Shown: positions 23,632-35,195, numbered from the stretch's first letter. The stretch is 64,000 bases of DNA from Megamerina dolium (GCA_963854835.1 OY978527.1:18695345-18759344); one strand, 5' to 3'. Made by a program: numbers and translations. The notes: a model not told the origin generated them from the sequence alone.

Positions 23632-24914
23632 TATTGCTGAGAACGATCATAAGAACAAGAAGAAGAAGAAGAAAAATTATCAGAGAAAAATAGCACAATT
23701 AGCCAGTACAACAACGGCGCGGGTTGATTTAGAAAATAACAATGACGATGCGTCGTCAATGCGTAAATCGTTGAATGCATTGAATTCCGACACAATAGAA
23801 ATCATTGACCCAGAAGATTTCTTTCAAGATCCCGAACATGTACGTAATTATAAAGAGGAGGCGAATTTTTTGCGTATCATGTCCGAATGGGAAATTATCG
23901 AAGAGTCGACACTGCTAACAGCAGTGACAAGCGGAAATTATTTCTCAGCTGATTTTGAGGAGGAATTATTGCAGATAAAAACACAAACGACCACAACGGC
24001 ACATCAAAAGAATAATGATATGACAGGCGGTGGCGGTGGAGGTGTAAACAATAAAAACGATGATGATGACTATGGTGATGATGTTGTGAGCCTGTTTGAC
24101 AACAGCACAACAAACATAAATGCCATTGCCAGTGCCACTGATCAACGAATCGCATTGGAGGAGCAAAAACAAAATCAACTTAAACTCTTAAAATCTCTAG
24201 CAGATTTAATGTGGCAAGAACGGAGTAGAAAAAGAAAATTTCTCAAATCGCTCTTTTGTGACCACATACAAACGGGATTTGCTTTGCCATCAACACATTC
24301 ACCACAATTGCAAAACAAGGCTGTGCGACACCAATTTCGAAAACTTAATACTGTGATTGAAAGCATGCATCAACCAAATCAATCATTAGCATCATCATCC
24401 ACATCATCAACACAATCATCAATCGCGCCATCAAAATCACCAGCTACTTGCCGGAATAGTGTGATCAAAGATTGTACTATCGATCGCCAGCATTGGAAGA
24501 CTGAAGCTTTGGCTACCTCCATAATGGGTGCCATTGGAAAATGTCCAAATAAAGATAGTACCCCAAGTTCCTCTGAATCCGATCTCATACAAAAGACAGG
24601 TGGTGGTGGTGGTGGCGGCGGCGGCGGCGGTGATACATGTCATCCACCCACCATGAATGGCGCCTGTGACCATTATGATATTAAGCAGTTTTTTCATTTG
24701 GACGATTATGGAAACATCCTTTTAAATACAAATCACATTGAGGAATGCAAAGGATATGGTTTTAGTATAGCAGCACAACAAAATAAGCGTCTCTATAATC
24801 GTTATTTACATGAAGTATGTGCTTTAGATGATTTGAATTGTGATCCGCAGAGAAAGTGTTGCTTATTTCGTATCTTGAAACGGACTATCCGATTATTGTG
24901 GAATCTATTTAAAT
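23570..24914 (+). other. spri: sprint exon: low-complexity N-terminal region
   Basis: This exon encodes 448 codons plus one base. Reading on past the donor would give a stop at 24958, so the splice at 24914/24915 is required. Codon repeats include (GGT/GGC)n at 24599-24631 and (GAT)n-type tracts near 24058-24085. The last 90 residues (from YDIKQFFHLDDYGN to RLLWNLFKC) are not low-complexity and are likely the conserved part of the exon. Confidence 0.85.
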
Positions 24915-27900
24915 GTAAGTCGCAAAAAGATACTTATTTAGTGGACCATCGTCGGTGATAATCGTACTTCGGGTTGCAGATGGAACCCGAACAAACAAAA
25001 TATTCTTTTTTTTTAAAGAAAATTTTGTATTCACCCCTAACAATAATCCGTTATTACATAGAATGTTACAATCATACGACCATTACTTCCTTCAGTAGAT
25101 CTGGTAGAAGCGACATGATCCCTAGTACGATTCCCCCTAACAGATAAATTAATTTTACATTAAAATAAGAAAATAAATGATTTGCTTAAGCAGCTTCGAA
25201 GAACCTTGTCCGAACTTCTCTTCCATATATATATATATATATATTTTTTGTTTAGACACTACTAGAATGTACTTATTTATTTTAGCCGATAAAGGATGGC
25301 ACAATTCTTATATCGTAACCTTTGCAACATTTTGCCTACAAGTTGATAGAGCTTCAAAGAACAAACGTTTGACTTACTTTCTTTTGGAAGAATGTAAAAT
25401 GCTTCGCCAGTCTTCTCTTTTGTGCTCGCTTCAATACTTGTTTCTTCCACCAGACTTAGTCTTTGCCTAAATTCAATCGCTTCAATCGCTAGACGTAACT
25501 GAGTCAGCACAGCCGCCATATAGACATACAGCTATGGTTGTACCTTACTCGGTTCACACCGCCAGCGGAAATACTGCCTCCGAGCAACCTCTCATCTGTG
25601 GTGAAAATGATCAAGGCTTTCCCGCCATATATGAAGACAAGAATGAGAAGAGTTACAATTCTGATACTCTGATACTACTAATTCTGATACAAATAAACAC
25701 TATTCGATCACTGGATTTGCTAATTTGCTAATTTGCCATTTTCCCCTTCGACTGCTATTACTAAGCTTAGTGATCACTCTGATATGTATCAATTGGATTT
25801 GTTTTTTTTTTTTTTTTGTCTCTTTCCTAAATATTTAAATGTAAACTCTGTAAACACACGATTACAATTTTATTTCCATCCACAGGCCATCCACGTAATA
25901 AAATCTCACCATACGGTGGCGCCGGGGCGGGTGATACAGTACGCGCCTACACGCTCCAACTGGCACAAGATCCAAGCTCGACATTCTCACGCAACATTGA
26001 GAATTTCATCTCGTGCACGAAAGAATCACGTGAGGCAGCACCACAGGTTGTTATGCGTAATATGCGACAATTCATGAACGGTATGAAAAATTATTTGGTC
26101 AAACATGGTGAGGGTAAATTTCATCAGGAGGTCGAAGCGGCGAGGGGACACCTCAAATCGGATGAATTTCTTAATTTGGATGCCATATTAGAGACTGTGA
26201 TGCATCAATTGGTTGTGTTGCCATTGCGCGAACATCTCTATGGGATGTTTGTTGATTACTATACACGTTCCGAGGACATACAATTGCTGGCGCAAAATGT
26301 TAAATACGCCTGCGGACGTATTCCAAGTGATTTTGGTATACGTGCAGCGGTTACACCACCATCGCCAACATCATTACATGTCATCTCGAATTTGTTGCTG
26401 CGTTTACAAGAGGCTGAACTACCATTGGATAAGCTAGAGCTATTCCTTTGCATTATATCGACAATATTCGAAGCAACCGGTTGTCCACGTGGCCAACAAT
26501 TGGGCGCTGATGATTTTCTACCGATACTCGTTTATGTGGTAGCGAAATGTGGATTTGTCGGCGCTGAAATCGAGGCTGAGTTCATGTGGGGTCTATTGCA
26601 GCCGACACTGTTAAATGGTGAGCCCGGCTACTACTTAACTGCCCTCTGCAGTGCAGTGCATGTGCTGAAAAGTTTCATGGCATCGGAAAATGAAAGTGGC
26701 ACAGCCTCATTGGATGTAAGTATCTGAATGTGCGACATTTTCTTTTTGTTTTTTGTGCGGTGGGTGGTTCTCGCAGCCTGGCATTGCATAGACTCCAAAA
26801 GAACTTTAGTAAAGCTTTAGTCTTTAGATTAAATACATTCTAAGCGCAATTGATCAAATATCTATAAATTTATATAGAAGTCATCACTGTTTTTTTGGCG
26901 AATCTTTATTTTACTTTTTAAACTTAGTTCCTATTTTAAATAGAAATCAGCAAATTTATTATTGTACCACTTTTTTTAATAAATCTTGAAATAAAAATTT
27001 ATGAATCTAATTTTTTCATTCAATATTTATTTCATTTCATATACAGTATGTCAAGAATGAGTTTACACATTGAAAAAAAAATTCAATTTTTCAACTTTCT
27101 TAGCTAAAAATATTAACTTTTATTTCCATATACCAATTTTTTTTTATTCGTTACAGATATTTACAGTATTTATAAAAGATTCATGAAAAAAAATTGCAAG
27201 TTCTACGCAAAAGAAAAGAATAATACAACAAAAAGAAATTTTACTCAGTTTTATAAGTGTCAAGAAACTCTTTTCACAAACGATACAAAGTCTTTTTTTT
27301 TTATAATATTTATTAGTTAAAATTTGATCAAGTGAAATATTTAGTATTTAGTATGGCCACCTTTAGCATCTATCACGGATTGTAGCCGTTTAATCATAAA
27401 ATAAACCAACTTTTTTAGGCCATAATTGCTCGGTATATTTTGCCACTCTTCCAATATAGCAGTTTTAAGTGCTGTACAGTTTTTAGGTTGCCTTTTAGCC
27501 ACTTTTTTCTTTAAGTAGACCCACAGATTTTCAATAGGGTTAAGCTCTGTACTTTGGGCTGGTGTATCCATAACTACTCCTCTGCTTGAGATACATCCCC
27601 AAATCATGATGAACATTTTTCCAAATTTAACAGTAGGAATTATGTGTCGATTTTCTAAAGCTGTTAATGCCTTGCCTTGTGGGTGCCGTAGCTCAGTGGT
27701 TAGTGTGTTCACCTTCTGATCTGTAGGTCGTGGTTCAATCCCCGGCTGATGCATAATAAATTTAATATCGATAAGATTTTTCTTTCGAACGGTACCCACC
27801 TGTCGGCAAGCAATTGGCAATTCTTCCGACAGTAACAACTTGCCATGAAAAAGCTTCTAAAAAAGAACTCTGTGACAAAGCTCAGAAAAAGTGATGTCAC

Positions 27901-29857
27901 AAGTGTTCTGCCTTTCGGAACCGGCTAAAATAAGTAGGTCCATTCTAATACTGTCCAAAATTTAAGACACACAACAGTAATGGAAGAGAAGCTAGGCCAA
28001 TGAGCCCTTTGGGGCTTTAAGTGCCACATATTTATTTTTATTTTTTTAATGCCTTGCGCCACACTCTGGTCGATCCACCGTTGTAATACAACATCATTTT
28101 TGTTTCGTCACAGAATATTACGTCGTCCCAATATTCATCAGGTTGAGAAATGAGCCTTGAGGCGAAGGAGAAACGTCTTTCAATATTTTGTGCTGATACC
28201 AGCGGCTTCTTACGAGCAACTCTTGATGAGTATTTGTTTCTCAGTATCGCCTGTCGTACAGTTTCATGGGAATGTACTATACCACACACTTCCTTGAGTT
28301 TCTCCGCAAGCGTTCTGGTCGAAATTTGTGGATTTTTGTGCAGTTCCCTCATCATTAAGCGCTCTGCCCGATCAGTAATTTTAAGCTTAGGGCCACCTCC
28401 ACACTTTGACTCCAATCTACCCTCATTTTCAGCTCGATTTTAAACAGATTTTAAAGTTAATGTTTCTGGCTAAGAAAGTTGAAAATTTGAATTTTTTTTC
28501 AATGTGTAAACTCATTCTTGACATACTGTATATATTATAAATAAATATCATTATAAATAAATATCATTTGAAATAAATATCATTTGAAATATCATAGTAG
28601 GTATCTTATTTCTTGTTCAGAATCAATCTATACTCTATAGAAAAATTAAATTTTTTCCAAGCATTAATAGACATAGTTCTCATCAAAGTTGTGAAAAATG
28701 CATTGATTTTTTAATGAATTAGCATTTTAATGCTGTAATGGTGTGTTGTATTTTATAAATTGTTTTTGTACAAGAGGAGTTCTTAAGTGCTTCCGCCGTT
28801 GACGTACCGTCACGGTGGTGCACGACTCCGATCCAACAGATTCTGAAATAAAGCAAAATCTTTTATGAAGCAAGTAATAATTCTAAATAGATACATACCA
28901 TATGAGAAAGTCCCTCCAAAATCGAAGAAGATGTGAGGTTATGGTGTCGAACTCTCGACAACGTCGTTTTCAAAATCCTTAGGGTGCTGTCATTTGAATC
29001 CCCGCGGGATTGCAATATGGAAAGCTATGCTAAAAAAGCTATTAACAATTGTTCCAAGTTCTAACAATAGAAGTTATTTATATTTCACGAAAAACATTTT
29101 AATAGTTTCTATCAATGCAAACGATCAAAATTATTAAAATATTTTATGCATTAAAATTTTCCATTAGCGCTATTTTGAAAATCTAATGAAAAAAATTCCA
29201 TACAAAAATTTTTTTTTTTTTCAGAATCAATGCTTTGATATTTGAAATAAGGATTAAATTTTCAAAATCAATGCATTTACATTTTTATTTGCATTAAATT
29301 TGAAAATCCATGCATTTTCTCAACTCTGGTTCATGTGTAGTGTTTTTCTAAGAAGAAGAAGAAGAATGTCAGCATTTAAACTCTGCCATCTAATAATTTA
29401 TTGTAATAAAATAAGAAGCAGACTGTCCCAGAATAGAATCACAATGAACTGATTTGATGTAGAAAGCTGAAAATACGATCCAATGTAATTTTTGTAATCG
29501 ACATTATATATTTTCCATTTTCAGTGGCGTTCTTCATCTTTGCCCGCCTGCTCGTCTGTGTTGCGTGTCATCATACCCGACGAATGCAATGGATCACTGC
29601 AAACGCGTACACTACCCGTACGACCGCATACGACTACGCGTGAGGTGTGTCGTATAATAGCGCATAAAGCGCGCATTACAAATCCCCAAGATTACGCACT
29701 CTTCAAACTGGTTGACGGCGAGGAGACGCTACTCAATGATGTTGAATGTCCACAGGATATCCGTTTTGCTGCCAAAGGCAAACATTGTATGTTGGCGTAT
29801 AAGCGTATCGATGCAAAAATTGCATGGCCAACAGCAGCTCAACCGGTTTTTAATTAG
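23570..29857 (+). CDS. spri: Sprint/RIN-family Rab5 guanine-nucleotide exchange factor, three 3' exons
   Basis: The join of 23570-24914, 25886-26715 and 29525-29857 encodes 835 residues. Splice phases agree (1, then 0), and the borders are AAAT/GTAAGT, CCACAG/GC, GGAT/GTAAGT and TTTCAG/TG. Residues 1-448 are low-complexity: a KKKKKK run, an Asn/Asp-rich tract, a Ser/Thr run and an 11-Gly run. Residues about 540-715 form the VPS9 domain, which catalyses nucleotide exchange on Rab5; ADDFLPILVYVV and GYYLTALCSA match the catalytic Asp and Tyr/Thr blocks of Rabex-5. Residues about 737-820 form a Ras-association domain. The protein should act at early endosomes in receptor endocytosis. No SH2 domain is present, so either this is an SH2-less isoform from an internal promoter, or SH2 exons lie upstream and splice in. 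The ATG at 23570 is the first in frame of the long exon. Confidence 0.92.
25205..25345 (-). mobile_element. Decayed SINE body in sprint intron
   Basis: CGAACTTCTCTTCC, then a TA microsatellite in place of the usual ATTACTGTTGTGCG, then TTTAGACACTACTAGAATGT and ACTTATTTATTTTAGCCG follow the order of the SINE body. The tRNA-like head is missing. The copy is old. Confidence 0.6.
25886..26715 (+). other. spri: sprint exon: VPS9 catalytic domain
   Basis: This exon starts behind the acceptor TCCACAG and encodes residues 449-725. The segment GDTVRAYTLQLAQDPSSTFS through the VPS9 core to GTASLD is uninterrupted. Key blocks are LDAILETVMHQLVVLPLREH (helical N-terminal part), FLCIISTIFEATGCPRGQQL, GADDFLPILVYVVAKCGFVG and EPGYYLTALCSAVHVLKSF. 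The donor is GGAT/GTAAGT. Confidence 0.92.
27341..28415 (-). pseudogene. Tc1-type transposase, deleted and SINE-split
   Basis: The N-terminal part (28415 downward) reads MESKCGGGPKLKITDRAERL, then a helix-turn-helix region (LAEKLKEVCGIVHSHETVRQ) and the first catalytic Asp in VIFCDETKMML. After the SINE, the frame resumes with ALENRHIIPTVKFGKMFIMI and WGCISSRGVV. It then jumps to [20 protein letters not shown], which holds the catalytic Glu (NPIENLW). The roughly 60 residues that normally carry the second Asp are missing. The gene cannot encode an active DD34E enzyme. Confidence 0.9.
27676..28045 (+). mobile_element. tRNA-derived SINE, copy 5, nested in Tc1 element
   Basis: This is a complete forward copy. 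The tRNA-like head contains GCCGTAGCTCAGTGGTTAGT (A box) and GTGGTTCAATCCCCGG (B box). The body ends GTGCCACATATTTATTTTTA plus a T run. TTAATGCCTTGC lies at 27664-27675 and again at 28046-28057, a 12-bp target duplication. Removing the SINE and one duplicate restores the transposase frame (..RVWRKAL + TALENRHIIP..). Confidence 0.95.
28684..29328. mobile_element. Possible hAT-like MITE (645 bp)
   Basis: The left end CAAAGTTGTGAAAAATGCAT is matched by the inverse of CAGAGTTGAGAAAATGCATG at the right end. Similarity extends about 40 bp inward through ATTGATTTT and AATGCAAAT-like blocks. The flanks GTTCTCAT and GTTCATGT agree at five of eight positions, so an 8-bp target duplication is possible but not clear. 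There is no transposase. Confidence 0.45.
29525..29857 (+). other. spri: sprint last exon: Ras-association domain and stop
   Basis: This exon begins WRSSSLPACSSVLRVIIPDE after the acceptor TTTCAG and ends AWPTAAQPVFN followed by TAG. The RA domain has the ubiquitin-like pattern seen in RIN proteins (TLPVRPHTTTREVCRIIAHK, then DYALFKLVDGEETLL). Confidence 0.92.
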
Positions 29858-29987
29858 AAAATCAAAAGAGAAAAAAAACAACTACACATGTGTGTTGAAT
29901 ACAACCAACCGTTCAGTAACGTACAGCATATGCTACGCAATTATCACGCTCTCACTCTCGCTCTCGTTCATTTGTCAAAATGTGACC

Positions 29988-30018
29988 AAATGATGATGAT
30001 GATGATGATGATGATGAT
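29988..30018. repeat. (GAT)n microsatellite in sprint 3' UTR
   Basis: About ten uninterrupted GAT/ATG triplets, 130 bp behind the stop codon. Confidence 0.95.
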
Positions 30019-30041
30019 AGGAATAACAGAGTTGCATTCGC

Positions 30042-30047
30042 AATAAA
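30042..30047 (+). terminator. Candidate sprint poly(A) signal
   Basis: AATAAA lies 185 bp after the stop codon and is followed by a T-rich stretch. It is the first canonical signal downstream. More AATAAA-like words follow in the AT-rich DNA, so longer 3' ends are possible. Confidence 0.4.
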
Positions 30048-30059
30048 TTTTTAATAATT

Positions 30060-30954
30060 CAATGTAATTTTTGTAATTTTATTTAATGACTATTTTGTAT
30101 TAATTATTTGTTTTGATTTGTTTAAATTTTAGCATTAAGTGTGTGTAAATGACGGGCTTTTGTTGTTGTTGCTTTACCAACCCCCGCCCCCCCATAAATA
30201 TTTAAATCAAATTTAAGTACATGATAAAGTAAAAAAGTCAAAAATAAAAAGAAATTAAGCAAAATATAATTTTAAGCTATAGTTACGTACATATATACTA
30301 TACATATTTGCTCACTTTTAAATAACAACATTCATATATAATATGCATACATTCATATATAAATAGTATATAAATACACACATAAATATACTTACTTACA
30401 TATATACATAAATATAAATATAATTCTCATTTACACATGTAATGGAACTCTATTCTTTTTATTATTAGTACCATTTAATTGTAACAATTTATAATTCTTA
30501 CTATCTACACATATTTGCATACATTTATATATAAGCAATGTATACTAAAAATATAAACAGTATTTATTATAAAAGAAACCAACAACAAGAAGAAATGATA
30601 AATAATAAAAAAATATACATATAAATACTTGCAAAAAAAAAATCGAAAATCAGCATTATAATATTCATATCAGAGCCTGCAATAACGCGTAGTTAGTTGA
30701 ACCTAAAATGTGTAGTTGAAAAACCGAATTGGCAATTGTAAAAATGACCAACTACCCAAATTTAAAAACGTAAAATAGAAAATGTTGCAGAAAAATGTTT
30801 ACTTTGGTCAATATTTTCATGTAAGGGCAATTTTTTTCATTAGCTTATTGACAGTTGGAAGCATTGACTGTCATTCATTTTCTCATTTCCACAGTGTGAC
30901 TAAACACAAAGGGTCGTTATTAAGTTATTCAATGAAATACCGAAAGAAGAAAAA
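30060..30954. other. AT-rich intergenic or distal 3' UTR
   Basis: A/T runs and TACATATATA tracts only. A run of C (CCCCGCCCCCCC at about 30181) is the one GC-rich spot. No gene is recognised. Confidence 0.5.
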
Positions 30955-32842
30955 TCTCCTTACAGTCGGCTGGGGCCGACCAAACTATACCCTGCATATG
31001 TAGATTTATATATAAAAAGTTTACTCGAATATCCAACTTTCTTTTATTTCCACTTTTCGAGAAACAATTTTTGCATATACTACTAATTTACACCCGAAAT
31101 ATGGTTGACTTTGACGAAGTAAAAGGATTTTAAGATAATTCCGAGGCTTAGTATGGGAGCTATATAAAAAGTGGGCGTGGCTTACCATTTTCTAGTAAAT
31201 CCAATTAATTTTTCAATGTTAATCCACACCTTAAATTTGGTGTCCTACGTTGAATAGTTTCTAAGTTATGGTGGTTAACATTTTTGTTTAATTTCCTCAA
31301 CTTTGTATGGGAGCCCCAATAAGAAGTGGGCGTGGTACGCTGATTATTTCCGATTATCATATTAACCTAAGTGTTAATTATGATTGTTCTAGACAGAAGG
31401 ATGCAGAAGTTACAGCTATTTCAATTTAAAAGAAATTCGGTCATTTCGTATGGGGGCAACTATAAACAGTGGGGGTGGCCAGTCCATTTCCTGTGAGTCC
31501 AGTTGCTCTTAAAATACTTATCTATATCTTAAATCTGGTTGTTCTGCGCTGAATAGTTTGCAAGTTATGATGGTTAACTTTTTTTTAATTTCCGTAACTT
31601 TGTATGGGAACCCCAAGAAAGAGTGCGCGTGGCACACTGATTTTTTTGCAGGTTATTTCCGACTACCATATTAATCTAAACGTCAATTATAGTTATTCTA
31701 GCCAAAAGATTGCAGAAGTTACAGCTGTTTCAATTTAAAAGAAATTCGGTCATTTTGTATGGCGGCTACTATCAACAGTGGGTGCGGCGCGTCCATTTCC
31801 TGTGAGTCTAGTTGCTCCTACAATACTAATCCATACCTTAAATCTCGTTGTTCTACGCTGAATAGTTTGTAAGTTATGGAGCTTAAAAATTTTAGTTTAA
31901 TTCCCTTGACTTTGTATGGGAGACTCATGAAGGAGTGGGCGTGGCACACTGATTTTCTGCCACGTTTTTGCCGACTAAGATATTAATCTAAGTGTCAATT
32001 ATGGTTATTTTAGGCAGAAGATTGCCGAAGTTACAGCTGTTTCAATTTAAAATTTGTATGGAGGCTACAATAAACAGTGGGCGTGGTGCGCCCATTTTCT
32101 GTGAGCTTAGTTGCTCGTACAATACTAATCCACACCTTAAATCTCGTTATACTACGCTGAATAGTTTGGAAGTTATAACCGGTAACTTTTTTTTTAATTT
32201 CCGCAACTTTGTATGGGAGACCCAAAAAGGAGTGGGCGTGGCACACTGATTTTCTGCAGTATTATTTCCGACTGCCGTGTTAATCTAAGTGTCAATTATG
32301 GTTATTCTGGACAGAAGATTGTAGAAGTTACAGCTGTTTCAATTTAAAAGAAGTACAGACACTTTGTATGAGAGCTACGCTAAAAAGTAGGCGTGGCTCA
32401 CCCACTTTTGGCGAGGTTATATAGTAGTATAATATAAGTCTATGTGCCAAATATTCTTGCCCCAAGTGGTATATTATGTGAGTTATAGCAAGTTAAAGAT
32501 TTTGAAAATTTCGAGGTTAGTCGCTTTGAATGCTTGGTGTGGGCGTGGTTATTGACCGATCATGCCCAATATCAATCCCCTCCGTACCCTTGGATCATAG
32601 ATTACTTATGCCAAATTTCATCGAAATAGCTCAATATTTACTCATGTTATCGTGCGAACCAGCCTGGTGACAGACAGACGGACGGACGGACGGACGGACG
32701 GACATCGTTAAATCGAAAATTTAATCGACACTGATCACGAATATATATCTATGTCTGTACCTCCGGAGATTCCTTCAAGTGGACACAAACATCTGACCGA
32801 AATGAATATACCTTGCATATTGCATTATGCAGGGTATAAAAA
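30955..32842 (+). repeat. Repeat family A, copy 3 (longest)
   Basis: It has the same ends as copy 2 (TCTCCTTACAGTCGG start, TATGCAGGGTATA end). It carries about four of the internal units of about 300 bp (starting near 31365, 31670, 31980 and 32275), compared with three in copy 2 and two in the 49.9-kb copies. The GGAC tetranucleotide tract is at 32677-32702. Confidence 0.88.
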
Positions 32843-33080
32843 TGTACCGATCCTCAGGTTTTAAAGTCTACTAACACATCGTAATATTGCGACAAGATTA
32901 TTAGAGGAACAGCTATTTAAGTCAAAACAACAATTAACGCGTTTTTTTTTTTTTTTTTGCTGCGTCAAACATCCTTTGGATCAAGACTTAATAAAAATTG
33001 ACTAACTCAATGATAATATCTGCGATTTTGAGGTATCATCGAAATGTATTCGAAATTGTATCAAAAGTAATATAATAATA
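32843..33080. other. Short spacer, nothing recognised
   Basis: AT-rich sequence between repeat A and a mariner; no supported feature. Confidence 0.4.
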
Positions 33081-33082
33081 TA

Positions 33083-34190
33083 GGGTCTAGTAAAAAGTAT
33101 TTTTGCATTAAATTAAAGGTTTTATGCACCGTTTTGTTCGATAACTTGTTGCCATTTTGAAGGTAGTTTCATAATGCTACTCTCATAAAAACCCTCGTCC
33201 CTATTGGCAAAAAACTGGGACAGTCGATTTTCACAAAATTCTCTTGAGGCGAATTTTTCACCAGCAAAATAATTCGCCATAGACGGGAACAGACAGTAAT
33301 CACTTGGTGCCAAATCCGGAGTATAAGGTGGATGCATAAGAACCTCCCTACCAAGCTCCCGGAGCTTCTGGCGAGTCACTATCGATATGTGTGGCCTGGC
33401 GTTGTCCTGATGGAACACAATTCCTCTCCTATTGGTCAAAGCTGGCCGCTTCCTTCAGACGGTCCAATTGCTGACAGTACAGGTCAGAATTAAGAGTTTG
33501 GCCGTAGGGAAGCAGCTCATAGTAGATGATTCCCTGTCAATCCTGGCTTGGCCACCGTTTGCGCCGGCTCATCGCGATTCGACCACAGCCGATTTCGAAT
33601 CAATCGATTTTGTTGCGCAGATAGAAATTCGGTCCATGAGGTTTTTTTGCGTTAACTCATGTGACACCCTTACATCGAGCTTCTTTTTGTATCCAGCCCT
33701 ATTTAAATGGTGGCAAACGGTTTTTTGTGCAATGTTTAACTCCTGGGCAATAGAAAAAGTGCTTACATAACGGTTAGACTCGACGATTTTCATTATTTCA
33801 TCGATATTTTCGACAATTGGCCTTCGTGGTGCAGCGTGCTGCATTTTTTACATCAAAATTACAGGAACGGAATCGGCGAAACCAAAATTGCACATGATTG
33901 GCTGTTACAGTATCAGGACCATAAACACTCTTCATATTTTCAGCCGTCTGGCTTGCGATTTCGCATTTATCGAAGAAAAACTATAAAATATGGCGTATTT
34001 TCTCTTTACTGGTGTCCATCTTTGACGCGTGCTCAAACAATACTGAGTCAAGCAATCACAAAACTGTCTGACAAGTTTATTTATTACGAAATTCTATTTT
34101 TCTAACGCCATCTAGCGTAACCCGATCGCGAGATACAGATTACTAAAGCCATCTATTGGAAAAATAATGGATTTCTTTTCACTACACCTT
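33083..34190 (-). mobile_element. Mariner element, degenerate
   Basis: The ends GGGTCTAGTAAAAAGTATTT (left) and the inverse of AGGTGTAGTGAAAAGAAATC (right) form imperfect terminal repeats with TA on both sides. The length of about 1.1 kb is slightly below that of a complete mariner. Confidence 0.75.
33122..33844 (-). pseudogene. Mariner transposase with internal deletion
   Basis: On the minus strand the N-terminal part reads NIDEIMKIVESNRYVSTFSI, AQELNIAQKTVCHHLNRAGY and then VRVSHELTQKNLMDRI. The C-terminal part reads RRGIVFHQDNARPH (second Asp), LMHPPYTPDLAPSDYCLF (third Asp) and KLPSKWQQVIEQNGA. Between them the segment with the first catalytic Asp (normally a 'VTGDEKW' block) is deleted and frameshifted; only YYELLPYGQTLNSDLYCQ-like wording survives in another frame. 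It is inactive. Confidence 0.85.
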
Positions 34191-34269
34191 ATATAAACGA
34201 TTTTCTGAAGTATGAAAATTATGTTCGGCCAAAAATTGGAATTTACGTGATGTGTTTTTTAAAAGAATA

Positions 34270-34534
34270 ATAAATATATGGCACTTAAAAGCCCCGAAGG
34301 GCTAATTGGTCGAGCTTCTCTTCCAGCACTGTTGTGCGTGTTAAATTTTGGACAGTATTAGAAGGAACCTACTTATTTTAGCCAATACCGAACGGCAGAA
34401 CCGTTGTGACATCACTTTTTCTGAGCTCTGTCACAGAGTTCTTTTAGACGCCTATCCAATTGCCAATTGTATCCCGACAGGTGGGCACCGTTTGTAAGAA
34501 AAATCTGTACGATATTAAATTTATGCTTCAGCCG
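34270..34534 (-). mobile_element. tRNA-derived SINE, copy 6, head missing
   Basis: The reverse-oriented copy runs from TATGGCACTTAAAAGCCCC to ATTTATGCTTCAGCCG. It stops exactly where the tRNA-like head would begin, and a short segment around 34450 (AAGCTTTTTCATGGC..) is missing. Confidence 0.85.
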
Positions 34535-34663
34535 TTTATCACTCGTGTCACTCGTTTATTTTTTCAGCGAAAAATGGCGACAGTCTAAATTAAATTCTCA
34601 GTTCACAAAATGTTTAAACAATGCCGAGAGAAATGCTTTTAATGTTTTTCAGGAGGAAGCACT

Positions 34664-34853
34664 CTATAATCCCGACTTTCAAAATCCCTGCAAGATAAAA
34701 TGCAGACAATTTTTTAAAATCCCGACAAGGCACAATCCAGACAGTACATAATACAGACATAACAAAATCCCAAACACACAAAATGCAGATAACAGAATAT
34801 CCAGACAAGACAAAATCCCGACAACTTTAAATCCCGATACACACAATACAAAA
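34664..34853 (+). repeat. Array of 16-bp units, left arm of a foldback-like element
   Basis: Successive units of about 16 bp follow the pattern AAAATCCCGACAAGAC, for example AAAATCCCGACAAGGCA, CAATCCAGACAGTACA, AATATCCAGACAAGAC and AAAATCCCGACAACTT. Roughly ten to eleven units are visible. The same motif occurs inverted at 35196-35337. Confidence 0.8.
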
Positions 34854-34868
34854 AAAAATATATAATTT

Positions 34869-35160
34869 TTTATTAGTCTATTTTAGTCTAATATATGGGC
34901 GCACTAGTCCTACGTCCCCGTTTTGATTTTTTCCCATATATATAATTTTCTTAAAAAAATTTAGCTATTTTTAAAAAATCTTTGTCACCATTCTTAATCG
35001 ATTCAAAATATTGTGGTATTTCTACCGGAGGAACAATAGCGAGAGCTCTGAGTTTTCTCATTTGCAGTAAAAAAACTTCATTATTTCCATACTTTTTTCC
35101 AAGCTTTTCTTTTCGAATTCTCCGCCATAAGATTTGGCCAAAATGAAAAAAGATTATAAA
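34869..35160 (-). pseudogene. MULE-type transposase C-terminal fragment
   Basis: The minus strand encodes CFIIFFHFGQILWRRIRKEK, then YGNNEVFLLQMRKLRALAIV and PPVEIPQYFESIKNGDKDFL. After a frameshift comes YMGKNQNGDVGLVRPYIRL. Animal MULE transposases end the same way: a 'G C .F HF .Q . .WR+ +Q' block, then a '+++ALAF+P' block, then 'F...Y+G'. The fragment fills the spacer between two inverted arrays of 16-bp units. Only the last fifth or so of a transposase is present. The family call is from recalled motif order, not from a search. Confidence 0.65.
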
Positions 35161-35195
35161 ACATCGCCCGATTTAAAAAAAATTATTTTTATATT

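Larger units (their letters stand above)
27044..28528 (-). mobile_element. Tc1-like element in the last sprint intron
   Basis: Terminal inverted repeats of about 78 bp start CAGTATGTCAAGAATGAGTT at both ends and are flanked by TA (27042-27043 and 28529-28530). Without the SINE at 27676-28045 the element is about 1.1 kb, shorter than a full Tc1, because part of the transposase gene is deleted. It lies antisense to sprint. Confidence 0.92.

Noticed and set aside
24175..24697. Minus-strand frames opposite the sprint exon
   Set aside because: Shadows of the long sprint coding exon and its triplet repeats.
27690..27760. tRNA gene at the SINE heads
   Set aside because: The A and B boxes are present but acceptor and anticodon stems do not pair properly and the segment is always attached to the SINE body.
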